NCBI GenBank assembly: GCA_019636555.1 | Contig: JAHBXH010000001.1 | Span: 682,001 to 746,000 of the forward strand | Origin: Phycisphaeraceae bacterium | Lineage (GTDB): Bacteria > Planctomycetota > Phycisphaerae > Phycisphaerales > UBA1924 | Direction of reading: 5' to 3' | Length of the DNA stretch: 64,000 bases | Shown here: positions 42,916 to 53,104 of the stretch, one piece after another | How positions within the stretch are numbered: the first letter of the stretch is position 1 | Layout of the letters: each line of letters starts with the position of its first letter | Translations under genes and position numbers: made by a program | Notes under the pieces: generated by a model | Told to the model about the DNA's origin: nothing | Databases searched by the model: none | What the model saw: only the letters and a program-made list of their open reading frames with translations

Positions 42916-45900
42916 ATGAGAGTACAGACGCAAACCTCGCGTGCGAAAGAGCTGACCGGGTATGCCGGGAGCGCGGCTTCGGTGCGCGCGGGACGGCGGT
43001 CGGGCAAGAGCGCGGCGTGGATCGGATCGACGCTGGCGGCGCTGTTGATGTTGGCGTCAGCGCGGGCGGCGGGTCCGGTGAATCCGGTTGTGACTTATGG
43101 AAGCGCGAGTTTCCAGAAGGTCGGCAACAACTGGATCATCACGACCTCGAACCGCGCAATCATCCAGTATTCGAGCTTTGACATCGCGATGGGTCAGTGG
43201 GTGCGGTTCGTTCAGGCGGGCGGCGACGCCCGCGTGCTAAACCGGATCAACAGCTCGGTGCCGACGCGGATCGAAGGCACGCTGATGTCGAACGGTCACG
43301 TGTACTTCGTGAACCCGGCCGGCGTGATCTTCGGGCAGAACGCGGTGATCAACTGCGGCAGTTTCGCGGCGATCGGCGGGCAGCTGAGCGATCAGGACTT
43401 CCTCGCCAAGCGCGACAACTTCACGAACCTGACCGGATCGGTCGTGAACCACGGACAGATCACGGCGCAGCAGGGCGGCGTGGTGACGCTGGTCGGCCAG
43501 CACGTCGCGAACTACGGAAAGATCGTCGCGCCGCAGGGCACGGTGATCATGGCCGCGGGCAAGGACGTGATGCTCGGCGAGGCGGGCGGCCGGATCTTTG
43601 CGCGCATCGAGGGCGACGGCATCGCGCGACCGGAGGGTGTGCGCAACGACGGCGTGATCGATGCGGCGCGCGGGCGCACGCTGATGGCGGCGGGCGACAT
43701 TTATGGCATGGCCGTGATCAACACGGGCCGCGTGATTGCGCGGGACGTGAAGATCGACGGCGGCAAGAGCGGCGAGGTTCGAGTCGCGGGGCAGATCGAC
43801 GCTTCGAATCGGGACATTGGTAGCAAGGGCGGCATTGTCGAGATCGCCGGCGAGAAGATTGCGCTGACGGGCGCGGAGATCGATGTTTCGGGCGACAGCG
43901 GCGGCGGCACGGCGCATATCGGCGGGGGGCGGGAAGGCAAGGGGCTGGAGAATGCCGCGACGGCGCTGTACGCGGACAGTGCAACGACGATCAAAGCGGA
44001 TGCGATTCGCGCCGGAAATGGCGGCGAGATCGTGCTCTATTCGCACGATTCGACGCGTTCGGGCGCGAAGCTCTTTGCGCGCGGCGGCACCGAGTCGGGA
44101 AACGGCGGTTTCATTGAGACTTCCGGCGGTTGGCTCTCGCTCGCGGGGTCTCCCGACACTTCGGCGCGGGCGCTGCTTGGGAAAGCCGGGCATTGGTTCA
44201 TCGACCCGCTCAATCTTGATATCGTCGCGGGCGCATCGAGCAACGTGACGGGTCCGCCGATTTTCTCGCCGACGGGCGGCGCCGGGCAATTGTTTGTCGG
44301 CGACCTGGTTTCCGCGCTTTCGCTGAATAGCGTCGTGACGATTCAGACGGTCGGCACGGTCGGAGCGGGCACGGGATTGATCCGTTTCCAGGCGGCGCTC
44401 GACTTGCCGGCGACCGGCGGGACGCGCACGCTCAACGTGCTCTCGGCGGGTGGAATCGAGATCAACGCGCGCATCCGTGATCTGAACACTCCGACCGGCG
44501 GCGGGTTGAATCTGAACCTCTCCGCGAATGGCGGCGTGACGATCGCCTCGGGCGCCGACATCCTGCTGAACACGGGAACGTTCACGAGCAGCGGAACGGA
44601 TTTCACGAGCAACGCGATCATTTCAGCGGGTCCCGGCGGCGTCTGGCTGAATCACATCGGCGCCGTTTCCCTCGCGAACGTGACGACGCAGGCGACGGCG
44701 CCGGGCGCGACTTCGCTGTGGGTGCGCGGGACGAGCTTTGCGAGCAACGGCACGCTGAAGACCAGCGGCGGGAAGATCGACATCCTGGCGTCGAGCGGGA
44801 ACATCAATTTCGCGGGCGGATCGGTCGATGCGGGCAGCGGCGATATTTCGGCGCGCGCGAACGGAACGCTGACATCGGGCGTCGCAATAACGGGCGGGAA
44901 CGTGTCGCTTGTTTCCGGCGGCGACGCGACGATTAACCGAAACGTCATTGCGAGTGGCGGCCTTGACATCCGCGCGGGACAGAACGGCGCGGGCAATCTC
45001 ACGTTCGCGGGCGGCGCGGGCACGACCGTGCTGCAGGGAGCGACTATCAACCTGCTCGCGGGCAACGGCGTTTCACCGGGCTCTTCGATCCTGTTCTCGC
45101 GCTCGACGGACGTTGCGAGCACAATTGGTGCCGTGACAATGAGCGCGGGACCCGGCACGATCCAAGTGGATTCCGGGCGCATGCTCCGCCAGACGATGGC
45201 GGGAGATTTCTCGCTTGTCGCCAACGACCTGAATCTCGCCGGAACTCTTGTTGGTTTCGCGACGGGCAAGCTTCGGATACTGACCGGTTCGAGCGCGCAG
45301 AACATTTCTCTGGGCGGCGCGGTGGCGCCGGTCGGCGCGTTGCATTTGTCGACGACCGAACTCAACAACATCAGCGGCTTCAGCACGCTCGAGCTCGTCA
45401 AAACCGGGCAGACTGGAAGTATTGCGATCGACGGGGCCGTACCCGCGATGAGCCGATCGCTGAACGTGCTGCTCGGTTCGGGTGTGTTCCGGCTCAATGA
45501 CAGCCTGACGCTTACTGGTTCGTTCAGCAACAACGGCCGGACCTTGGTCGGCCCCGGCAATATCAATCTGGCGGCGTCTTCGGCGACGTTCATCGGGTTG
45601 GTCGATGCCGCGGCGGCCGGTGCAAACTTCACGGTGACGAGCACGAATCCCGGGGGCCTTGTCAACTTTGCGAATTCGATCGGTTCGGGCTTCGCGCTCA
45701 ACAGCCTGACCGTGAACGGCCCGGCGGAAACCCGGGTGCGAAATCTTGTGCGCGCCGGCGTCGCGGTCTTCAACTCGAAGACGACGATCCAGAGCAACAC
45801 GACTTTCAACGGCGGGCCGGTCGTCTTCAACAGTTCGCTTGATTCCGGCATCGGTGGTCCGTACAGCGCGACGTTCCTCGGCGGGCAGGTTTCTTTGCTC

Positions 45901-48900
45901 GGTGGCGTCGGCCAGACGAACGCGCTCGCGTCGCTGCTCACGGTTTCGAACGCGATCGTTTCGGGCAATGTGCGCACGATCGGCTCGCAGACGTACGGCG
46001 GCGACCTGAACGTCACGAGCGCTTCAAATTTCTTGGCGAGCAGCGCATGGAGTGTGCTGGGCGCGACCACGCTCGGTGCGAACGCGAGCATCGTGATGAG
46101 TCCGACCGGCGCGATCCCGCAGCCGACGGTCTACTTCGCGGGTACGGTCAACTCTCCCTCGACGAGCAACTTGGTCGTGACGAGCGCCGGGGTGATCACG
46201 TTTGCTTCCGACATCGGAGCGGCGTCGGCGCTGCACAACCTGACGGTGAACGGTGGAGGGCTGACGCGCATCGGTGGCACGGTGCGGATCGATTCGTCGG
46301 GCCTTGGCCAGTTTTTCAACCAGACGGAGCTCCTGAGCGACCTGTTCCTGCAGGGTGGAACGTTCGCGTTCAAGGACGTGCTTGATTCGGGCGCGGGCGG
46401 GCCGTTCTCGCTGACCGCCGCGGCGACTGGAACCGTGTCGTTCGAGAAAAACGTGGGCGTCGGACGTGCGCTGCGATCGATCGATACCACGGGCGTTGCG
46501 CTGACAGAAGTCGGCGGGGATATCGCGACGACGCAGAATCAGAGTTTTTCGCAGACGAGGCTCATCGGTGGTGCGGGCGATCGATCATTCAGCGCGACAA
46601 GCGGGAACATTTTCTTCGCGGGCGCGGTTGCCGCGGCATCAGCGGATATCGGAATCCTCACCAGCACGCCCGGGCTGGTGACGTTTAACTCGACGGTTGG
46701 TTCGGGAGTTTCGGGAGCGGGCGTGGTCGCGGATATCCGGCGCACGGGCGGCGGGCAGACGATCTTGCGCGGCAATACCGACTCGGTCGGCGAGCAGACC
46801 TTTGACGGTGATGTGCGGTTTGACACGCCGCTGACGGCGAACGCGGGCGGGAGCTTCCACGTCGGGGGCAATTCGGAGCTTAATGGCGATCTCGTGGTGC
46901 TGGCCTCGAGCGTCGATTTCGCCGGGAGCGTCGATTCGGTCGGTGGGCCGAGGAATCTGCACGTCACGAGCCCGGGCCTGATCAACTTCGGCAACACGGT
47001 CGGGCAGTTTGGCCAGTTGAACAATCTGCTGGTTGATGGCGGCGGGTTGACGCGGGTGACAACGTATGTGGGTGCGGCGGATGCGCGGTTCGACAACGCG
47101 GTTCAACTGACGGGCGACACGATCTTCGAGAGCGGGAGCGTCCGGTTCGCGCAGACACTCGACTCGCTCAATCCGGGAGCGTTCGGCGCAGAGTTCAAGG
47201 GCGCGGGCGGTTCGGGCTTGCTCACGCTGCTCGGTCCGGTGGGCTCCACCGGTGCGCTCGAGTACCTGATCTCACGCACCGATGCGGATGTGCGCGGGGA
47301 TGTTCGCACCAGCAACCAGCAGCAGTTCGACAAGGCGCTCGCGATCACGGGCCCGGCAACGTTCAACGCGGGCGGGTTCTTCTCGGTAGCGGGACCGACG
47401 ACAATCAACGGGCGTGCGAACGTGAACGCTTCGAGCGTCACGTTTTCCGACTTCGTCGATTCGGCGCCGGGCGTACCGACCGGTGAGCTCTTCGTGCAGA
47501 GCGCGGGCCCGATTCTTTTCGCGAAATCGATCGGCCAGAACAATCAGCTGGTGACGCTCGATGTCTCGGGCGGCGGCGAGACGACGATCAACGATGTGCT
47601 CGATGTGCAGATCGCCGATCTGCGCAACAACACGCTGCTCGGTTCGAACACGCATCTGCGCAATGGGCAGTTCACGTTCCATCAGTTGCTGAATTCGGGA
47701 GTCGGCGGACCCTTCTCGCTGGACACGCTCTCGGTCTCGACGCTGGCGCTCCTGGGGCAAGTCGGCGGACTCAATCGCCTGCAGAGCATCGACGGCCTTG
47801 GCGCGGCGCAAACCGTGCTCGGAGCAAATGTTACGGCGCAGGACTTCATTCGATTCGGCGCGACCCAGCTCGACGGCGACAGCATCGTCAAGAGCTTTGC
47901 AGGTCCGATCGACTTCGGTGTGATCACCTCACCGATCGCACGCAACCTCGGTGTGGATACGCCGGGAATCGCTACTTTCGGCGGAACCATCGGCTCGCTC
48001 AGCAATCCGCTCGCTTCGATCAATCGGACCGGAAGCGGGTTGACGATCCTGAATGGAGATACGTTCACGTTCGGCTCGCAGTCGTTCGCGCAGGACGTTC
48101 GGTTCAACAACGCGCTCGATATTCATGCGGGTGGGCCTCTCTTCATCGGCGGGGCGTCGATGCTGGGGGGCGACGTCAATGTCGCCGCGATCGGCGCGAC
48201 GTTCCTCGGCGCGGTCGATTCGATCGGCGGCGCGAGGAACCTCCTCGTCACGAGCGCCGGACCGATTCTTTTCGGTTCGTCGATCGGCGCGGGTGGTGCG
48301 CTGCAAAGCCTGACCGTGAACGGCGGCGGCGTGACGACCATCAACTCGCTGGTTCACGTTCTGGGCGCCACCGACTTCGCGAATAACACGCTGCTCGGCT
48401 CCGATGTCGATCTCCAGGGCGGCACGTTCCGGTTCGGCGGCACGCTGAACTCGGGCGCGGGCGGGCCGTTCGACCTCCGCTCGCTCGGTACGGGCACGAT
48501 CGAATTCGTTGGCGATGTCGGCACGCTTGCAAGGCTCGATGCGATCGACACATCACTCGCGAGCGATACCTGGCTGCACGGTGCGTTGCTCGGCACGAGC
48601 GCCATCCGGTTGAGCGAGCTGCGGTTGCTCGGGTCCAATCTCAAGACGGTTTCGAGCACCGGCGGCGCGATCGACTTCCTCGGCGCGGTCGCGGCCGACA
48701 GCGGAGCGGCGCTCAACGTCGTTTCGCCTTCGACTGTCGAATTCCACTCGACCGTCGGCTCGGGAATCCTCGGGCTCGGAGCGCTTGGCACGATCAATCG
48801 CACCGGTGGCGGCCTCACGATCCTCGATGGCGATACAACCACGACCGGCCTGCAATCGTTCGATGGGAATCTTGATCTCAACGGAGCGCTCACGCTGAGC

Positions 48901-51465
48901 AGCGGCGGGCCATTCAGCGTGACCGGCGTGACGAGGATGTTCGGCGACACGATCCTGAACACCTCGGGCTTCGCGTTCGGCGGCTCGGTGGATTCCGCGG
49001 GGGGCGCGCGTTCACTTACGATCACGAACAACGGCATCGGGTCGTTCGGATCGGGTCTCGGCGGGGGCGGCGCGTTGAGCACGCTGACGATCGGCGGCTC
49101 CGGGCTGACGCAGTTCACGGGAAATGTCCGCCTCATGCCGGGCGGCGTCATGACGATGACTCAGAGCGCCGAGATCGCCGGGCCGTCGGATTTCCGCGCC
49201 GGCACGTTCAATTTCAACTCGACGCTGAATGCCGCGAACGGCGCGATCAACCCGACACTGCTCCTGATCGCCGATGCCGCGAATTTCAATGCGGATGTCG
49301 GGTCGCTGATGGCGCTCGCGTCGCTCGATGCGGGAGGCGTGACGCTGTCTCGAGTCGCCGGGAATGTGACCGCCTCCGGGCTGCAGAAGTGGGGCTCGCT
49401 GCTCCTGATCGGCGCTCCGGGGGTTCGCAATTTCAACGCCGGTGTTGCGACCTTTGCAGCGATCGACGCGGCGACCAGCACAATCGGGATGAACGTGAAC
49501 GCACCGGGATTGGTCACGTTTGCCGGACCTGTGGGGCTGGGCACGATCGGCGGCGGAACGGCGCTCGCTTCGCTCGTGAGCAACGCACCCGACACCATCA
49601 TCGGGGCCAACACCAAGACCATCGGCGCGACGACGTTTCAGGGCAATCTCTACACGGTCGGCACGCGTACGGCGGCTGCGTCGAATTTCACTGTCGGCGG
49701 CAAGACGTCTCTGGGGAACGGGTTCACCGTCAACGGGACCAATGCTCGCTTCGTCGGCGCTGTCGATTCCGCCTCGGGCGTGTTCGCCAGTCTGCTCGTC
49801 AACGTCACCAACGAAGCGCGGTTTGAGAGCGGCGTCGGCCAAAGCTTTGCGCTCTCGAGTTTCCGCAGCAACGCGAACTCGTCGTTCCTGCGGGGCAGCC
49901 TCCACACGCTCGCCTCGGGTCAGGCGTGGTTTGGCGGGGAACTGCGCGTGAACTCGAGCCTGACCGGCACCACGACGATCGACACCGGACAGCTGTTTGT
50001 CGGGCGCGATCTGTACACGGACGCGCTCGCGCCGGGTGCCGCGAACGTCACGCTCATCGCGCGTGCCGCCCCGACGATCGAAGTGGCGCCCATCCGCATC
50101 GGGGGAAATCTCGGTGCGTCCTCGACGACGCCGGCGGCTTCGCAGCGACTCGGGAACCTCGTCATCGGCACCGGCGGCGCGACGCCGATGACCGCGACGG
50201 TGATTCTGGCGCGGACCTTTGATTCGCAAGGTCGCATCCTCGCGGCCGGCGTTTCGCCGGGCGATCAGTACTTCATCGCCGCCAACAACATCTCGATGGC
50301 GGCAGGCCAGAAGCTGACGGTTCTGGGCACGCTGACTATGAGCGCGCTGACCAACGCGACGATCGCCGACATCACGACGCTCGGGAGCATGAACATCATC
50401 GCGCCGTCGATCTCGATCGTGAGCCGCGCCGGGTTCAGCGTGTTCAACAACGCGGGCGGCACGATCAACGACATCGGCACGGACCTTGTTTCGGGCGGCG
50501 CGATCAACATGAGCGTTGTGCCGGTTCTCCTTCCGGGCGCCGGCACGTTCAGCTATTCGGCGATCGCCGGGCCTTCGCCGATTCTCCAGACGTTCAGTTT
50601 CCGCCAGTATCCCTCGGCGATCACGCTGAACAACTTCACCGATCTGCGTCCGGCGAGCCCGCTCGGACCCAACTTCCTGCTCTCTCTCGACTTTGCTTCG
50701 CTGGGCCCGACGTCGACCAACGTGGCGGATACACGAGCGGTTCAGCCGCCACGGTTGGGTGAAGTGCAGCGCGTGAGGCAGACGGTCGCGGTCGATCCGG
50801 CCGATCAGGAACTGCTCCGTCAGCTCGGTCTTTCGGTCGAATCGGCGACGCCCGAACAGATCATCGCGGCGTTCATCGGATACAGCTACTACCAGAACAT
50901 CCCGAACAAGGCGCGTCCCAGCGTCGAGGCGGGCGACTACGTCGTCACGGCCGACCGGCTCTGGATGAAGGCGGTGGTCGAACTTGCCAAATCATTCAAG
51001 GCGGAGATGCAGCGCACGGTTCTGGACGACGCCGGCAACTCTGTCGCGCAGCTCCGCGATGTCGAACTCCGCCAGGCGTTCTCCGAGTCCTGGGATCGCT
51101 TCACGGCTCAGGCGACCGCCGGCTCGCCGGAAGAAGAACTCGCAGCGTATCGCGACTACCTGCTCGGCCATGAGGAAGAGCGGGCGACGCGCGAGGAGCT
51201 CGCGCGGCTGGGTGTCGTCATCGACAAGCTGCAGGGACTTGGCCTGACCTCACTGGAGGCCGGAATCCCCGAAGAGCGGTTGCTCGAAATGGTTCGGCCG
51301 CCCGCGCTCTCGACGGACGACATGCGCCAGATGATCGCCGCGGTCAATGCCGCGGGAATCAAGGCGACGCCCCGCGAAGAAGCCCCGGCGAAGCCGGAAG
51401 TTCCCGCAACGGTCCCGCCGGTGGCGGACCACGGCGCGGAGCTGCTCAAGGTCTCCAAGCGATAA
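42916..51465 (+). CDS. Two-partner secretion exoprotein with FHA-type N-terminal domain and long beta-repeat body
   Basis: A 2849-residue secreted adhesin-like protein (TpsA class). The N-terminus has an extended signal peptide of about 50 residues ending ASARAAG. The TPS domain follows: NPVVTYGSASFQKVGNNWII at 56, ending with MSNGHVYFVNPAGVIFGQNA at about 125-143, where NPAGVIFG matches the NPNGI-type motif, and GSFAAIGGQLSD. The body is a beta-helix of degenerate repeats, Gly, Ser, Thr and Asn-rich, between about residues 420 and 2560. The last 260 residues are different: charged and helical (AVDPADQELLRQLGLSVE, YVVTADRLWMKAVVELAKSF, EERATREELARLGVVIDKL), Pro-rich at the end, and could anchor the fibre or be released. 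ATG 42916 is chosen as it opens the signal peptide. It follows its transporter gene by 280 bases. Confidence 0.9.
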   Translation: MRVQTQTSRAKELTGYAGSAASVRAGRRSGKSAAWIGSTLAALLMLASARAAGPVNPVVTYGSASFQKVGNNWIITTSNRAIIQYSSFDIAMGQWVRFVQAGGDARVLNRINSSVPTRIEGTLMSNGHVYFVNPAGVIFGQNAVINCGSFAAIGGQLSDQDFLAKRDNFTNLTGSVVNHGQITAQQGGVVTLVGQHVANYGKIVAPQGTVIMAAGKDVMLGEAGGRIFARIEGDGIARPEGVRNDGVIDAARGRTLMAAGDIYGMAVINTGRVIARDVKIDGGKSGEVRVAGQIDASNRDIGSKGGIVEIAGEKIALTGAEIDVSGDSGGGTAHIGGGREGKGLENAATALYADSATTIKADAIRAGNGGEIVLYSHDSTRSGAKLFARGGTESGNGGFIETSGGWLSLAGSPDTSARALLGKAGHWFIDPLNLDIVAGASSNVTGPPIFSPTGGAGQLFVGDLVSALSLNSVVTIQTVGTVGAGTGLIRFQAALDLPATGGTRTLNVLSAGGIEINARIRDLNTPTGGGLNLNLSANGGVTIASGADILLNTGTFTSSGTDFTSNAIISAGPGGVWLNHIGAVSLANVTTQATAPGATSLWVRGTSFASNGTLKTSGGKIDILASSGNINFAGGSVDAGSGDISARANGTLTSGVAITGGNVSLVSGGDATINRNVIASGGLDIRAGQNGAGNLTFAGGAGTTVLQGATINLLAGNGVSPGSSILFSRSTDVASTIGAVTMSAGPGTIQVDSGRMLRQTMAGDFSLVANDLNLAGTLVGFATGKLRILTGSSAQNISLGGAVAPVGALHLSTTELNNISGFSTLELVKTGQTGSIAIDGAVPAMSRSLNVLLGSGVFRLNDSLTLTGSFSNNGRTLVGPGNINLAASSATFIGLVDAAAAGANFTVTSTNPGGLVNFANSIGSGFALNSLTVNGPAETRVRNLVRAGVAVFNSKTTIQSNTTFNGGPVVFNSSLDSGIGGPYSATFLGGQVSLLGGVGQTNALASLLTVSNAIVSGNVRTIGSQTYGGDLNVTSASNFLASSAWSVLGATTLGANASIVMSPTGAIPQPTVYFAGTVNSPSTSNLVVTSAGVITFASDIGAASALHNLTVNGGGLTRIGGTVRIDSSGLGQFFNQTELLSDLFLQGGTFAFKDVLDSGAGGPFSLTAAATGTVSFEKNVGVGRALRSIDTTGVALTEVGGDIATTQNQSFSQTRLIGGAGDRSFSATSGNIFFAGAVAAASADIGILTSTPGLVTFNSTVGSGVSGAGVVADIRRTGGGQTILRGNTDSVGEQTFDGDVRFDTPLTANAGGSFHVGGNSELNGDLVVLASSVDFAGSVDSVGGPRNLHVTSPGLINFGNTVGQFGQLNNLLVDGGGLTRVTTYVGAADARFDNAVQLTGDTIFESGSVRFAQTLDSLNPGAFGAEFKGAGGSGLLTLLGPVGSTGALEYLISRTDADVRGDVRTSNQQQFDKALAITGPATFNAGGFFSVAGPTTINGRANVNASSVTFSDFVDSAPGVPTGELFVQSAGPILFAKSIGQNNQLVTLDVSGGGETTINDVLDVQIADLRNNTLLGSNTHLRNGQFTFHQLLNSGVGGPFSLDTLSVSTLALLGQVGGLNRLQSIDGLGAAQTVLGANVTAQDFIRFGATQLDGDSIVKSFAGPIDFGVITSPIARNLGVDTPGIATFGGTIGSLSNPLASINRTGSGLTILNGDTFTFGSQSFAQDVRFNNALDIHAGGPLFIGGASMLGGDVNVAAIGATFLGAVDSIGGARNLLVTSAGPILFGSSIGAGGALQSLTVNGGGVTTINSLVHVLGATDFANNTLLGSDVDLQGGTFRFGGTLNSGAGGPFDLRSLGTGTIEFVGDVGTLARLDAIDTSLASDTWLHGALLGTSAIRLSELRLLGSNLKTVSSTGGAIDFLGAVAADSGAALNVVSPSTVEFHSTVGSGILGLGALGTINRTGGGLTILDGDTTTTGLQSFDGNLDLNGALTLSSGGPFSVTGVTRMFGDTILNTSGFAFGGSVDSAGGARSLTITNNGIGSFGSGLGGGGALSTLTIGGSGLTQFTGNVRLMPGGVMTMTQSAEIAGPSDFRAGTFNFNSTLNAANGAINPTLLLIADAANFNADVGSLMALASLDAGGVTLSRVAGNVTASGLQKWGSLLLIGAPGVRNFNAGVATFAAIDAATSTIGMNVNAPGLVTFAGPVGLGTIGGGTALASLVSNAPDTIIGANTKTIGATTFQGNLYTVGTRTAAASNFTVGGKTSLGNGFTVNGTNARFVGAVDSASGVFASLLVNVTNEARFESGVGQSFALSSFRSNANSSFLRGSLHTLASGQAWFGGELRVNSSLTGTTTIDTGQLFVGRDLYTDALAPGAANVTLIARAAPTIEVAPIRIGGNLGASSTTPAASQRLGNLVIGTGGATPMTATVILARTFDSQGRILAAGVSPGDQYFIAANNISMAAGQKLTVLGTLTMSALTNATIADITTLGSMNIIAPSISIVSRAGFSVFNNAGGTINDIGTDLVSGGAINMSVVPVLLPGAGTFSYSAIAGPSPILQTFSFRQYPSAITLNNFTDLRPASPLGPNFLLSLDFASLGPTSTNVADTRAVQPPRLGEVQRVRQTVAVDPADQELLRQLGLSVESATPEQIIAAFIGYSYYQNIPNKARPSVEAGDYVVTADRLWMKAVVELAKSFKAEMQRTVLDDAGNSVAQLRDVELRQAFSESWDRFTAQATAGSPEEELAAYRDYLLGHEEERATREELARLGVVIDKLQGLGLTSLEAGIPEERLLEMVRPPALSTDDMRQMIAAVNAAGIKATPREEAPAKPEVPATVPPVADHGAELLKVSKR
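45360..49140 (+). repeat. Degenerate protein repeats in the exoprotein
   Basis: The exoprotein body repeats several short motifs in order. One is xNRTGxGxTILxGDT at nucleotides 46735, 48019 and 48793; another is LTVNGGGxTxI near 46240, 47030, 47560 and 48310; a third is LQGGTFxFxxxLDSGxGGPFxL near 46350, 47660 and 48414. Spacing is irregular and DNA identity is low, so this is ancient protein duplication rather than recent tandem repetition. Confidence 0.7.
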
Positions 51466-51490
51466 TCGGGCGGCGCGGGCGAGCCCTTGT

Positions 51491-53104
51491 TCAATGCTCG
51501 GTCAAATCGGACACGCTCGACTCGGGGTTTGCCTGCGCCTGAGCGGCATCGCCGTGATAGCGGCCCGCGATGGTCGATTGCTTCATCAGAGGGTTGGCCC
51601 AGATCGCCAAGACGACGACGCCGCCAGCCGAAAGCAGACCGGCGAAGCGACGCGAAACAAAGGGATTGTCCACGGCGACTTCACCCCGCACGGCGGGATC
51701 TTCGAGCAGCGGGTAGGCCATCAGCCGTAGGTAGTAGAACGCCGCGATCGCCGAGTTGATCGCAAGCACGATGACGAGAGGGATTTCGCCGGCGGAAATG
51801 CCGCTGGTGAAGAGGGGAAGTTTGCCGAAGAAGCCGAGCAGCGGGGGAAGACCGAGCAGGCTGAGCGAGCAGAGCACCATCGTCCACCCCGCCGCGGGAT
51901 GGGTGCGGCAGAGCCCGCGCAGGTCTTCGAAGCTGTCGAGCTCGCGCGGCTCGCTGCCATCGGGCGAGGGTTTCTCGACCGAAGCGAGCGCCGCGAACGC
52001 GCCCATGTTGGAGACGCCATATCCGAGCAGATAGAAGAGAACTGCCGCGATCCCGCTGCCGGTGAACGAGCCGTCGCCGGGGCCGACGATGACGCCGACA
52101 AGCATGTACCCCGAGTGAGCGATGGAGGAGTATGCGAGCGTGCGCTTCGCGCTTGATTGGAGGATGGCGAGCACGTTGCCGACGGTCATGGTCAGCGCCG
52201 CGATCACCCAGAGCAGGAGCCGGAGCGAATCGGGGAGCGAGGCGCCGCTCGGCCCAAAGTGCCAGCCGACGAGCCCGACGATGAGCAGGATCGCCAGGAA
52301 GCCCGCGGTCTTGGGGACGAACGCGAGCATCGCCGAGACACCGGACGAAGCGCCCTGGTAGACGTCGGCCGTGTAGAAGTGCATTGGAACGGCGGCGATC
52401 TTGAAGCAGAGCCCGAGCACGGAGAGCATGATGCCCGCGAGCGCCAGCGTCGAGATCCCGCCGGCGCTGAGCGAATCGTGGATGCGGTTGAGGTTGGTGG
52501 TGCCGGTCGCGCCGTAGAGCAGAGCGAATCCGTAGAGGAAGATCGCGGCGCCGAGCGCGCCGAGGAAGAAGTATTTCACCGCGGCTTCCTGCGAGCGGTG
52601 ACGCGATGTGCTGATCGCGACCATGATGTACGTCGGAAGGCTCGTCAGTTCGAGAGCAAGGAAGAGCCAGATGAGATCGTTGGCATCGGCAACGAGCAGC
52701 AGACCGGTGATCGAAAAGAGGAAGAACGAGTAGAACTCGGCGCGATTGGAGCGAAGCGGGTTGAAGCCTCCCTTGCCCGAAGCGATGCGAGTCTCTTCGA
52801 GCCGATCGACCGTTCCGGCAAGGAGCGGCAGAAGCATGAGCGCGACGAGACAAATGAGCGTCTTGGCGTACGGAACCATCGTCGGGAGCATCATCTGGCC
52901 GGCCGCCGCGGTCGCGGCGGGAGCGCCCCATGCGCCCGGCGTCGTGAACGCCGAGAGCCAGCCCGCGACGAGAAGCCCGATTGCGCCGACCCAGGCCGAA
53001 GACTTGCGGATGGAAAAGCTGCGCGAGAGCCCGAGCACCATTACGATGCACGTCGTGGCGAAGAGCGCGATCTCGGGCCAGAGGAATGCGAGGCGTCCGA
53101 TCAT
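51491..53104 (-). CDS. nuoN: NADH-quinone oxidoreductase subunit N
   Basis: A 537-residue membrane subunit of respiratory complex I, one of the three antiporter-like proton pumps. Family signatures are EFYSFFLFSITGLLLVADAN, LELTSLPTYIMVAISTSRHR, EAAVKYFFLGALGAAIFLYG and KRTLAYSSIAHSGYMLVG, with the key lysines of the antiporter fold. Length is slightly above the usual 480-500. Its ATG overlaps the stop of nuoM by four bases. It is the last gene of a nuoJKLMN run. Confidence 0.95.
   Translation of the reverse strand: MIGRLAFLWPEIALFATTCIVMVLGLSRSFSIRKSSAWVGAIGLLVAGWLSAFTTPGAWGAPAATAAAGQMMLPTMVPYAKTLICLVALMLLPLLAGTVDRLEETRIASGKGGFNPLRSNRAEFYSFFLFSITGLLLVADANDLIWLFLALELTSLPTYIMVAISTSRHRSQEAAVKYFFLGALGAAIFLYGFALLYGATGTTNLNRIHDSLSAGGISTLALAGIMLSVLGLCFKIAAVPMHFYTADVYQGASSGVSAMLAFVPKTAGFLAILLIVGLVGWHFGPSGASLPDSLRLLLWVIAALTMTVGNVLAILQSSAKRTLAYSSIAHSGYMLVGVIVGPGDGSFTGSGIAAVLFYLLGYGVSNMGAFAALASVEKPSPDGSEPRELDSFEDLRGLCRTHPAAGWTMVLCSLSLLGLPPLLGFFGKLPLFTSGISAGEIPLVIVLAINSAIAAFYYLRLMAYPLLEDPAVRGEVAVDNPFVSRRFAGLLSAGGVVVLAIWANPLMKQSTIAGRYHGDAAQAQANPESSVSDLTEH

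Noticed and set aside
44652..46091. Antisense open frame in the exoprotein gene
   Set aside because: Its composition follows from the Gly/Thr/Asn-rich repeats on the other strand, without any independent motif or ribosome site.
42916..51465. Possible CRISPR array or DNA tandem repeats in the exoprotein gene
   Set aside because: Similarity is at protein level only, with irregular spacing and long units; there are no short identical direct repeats with spacers.
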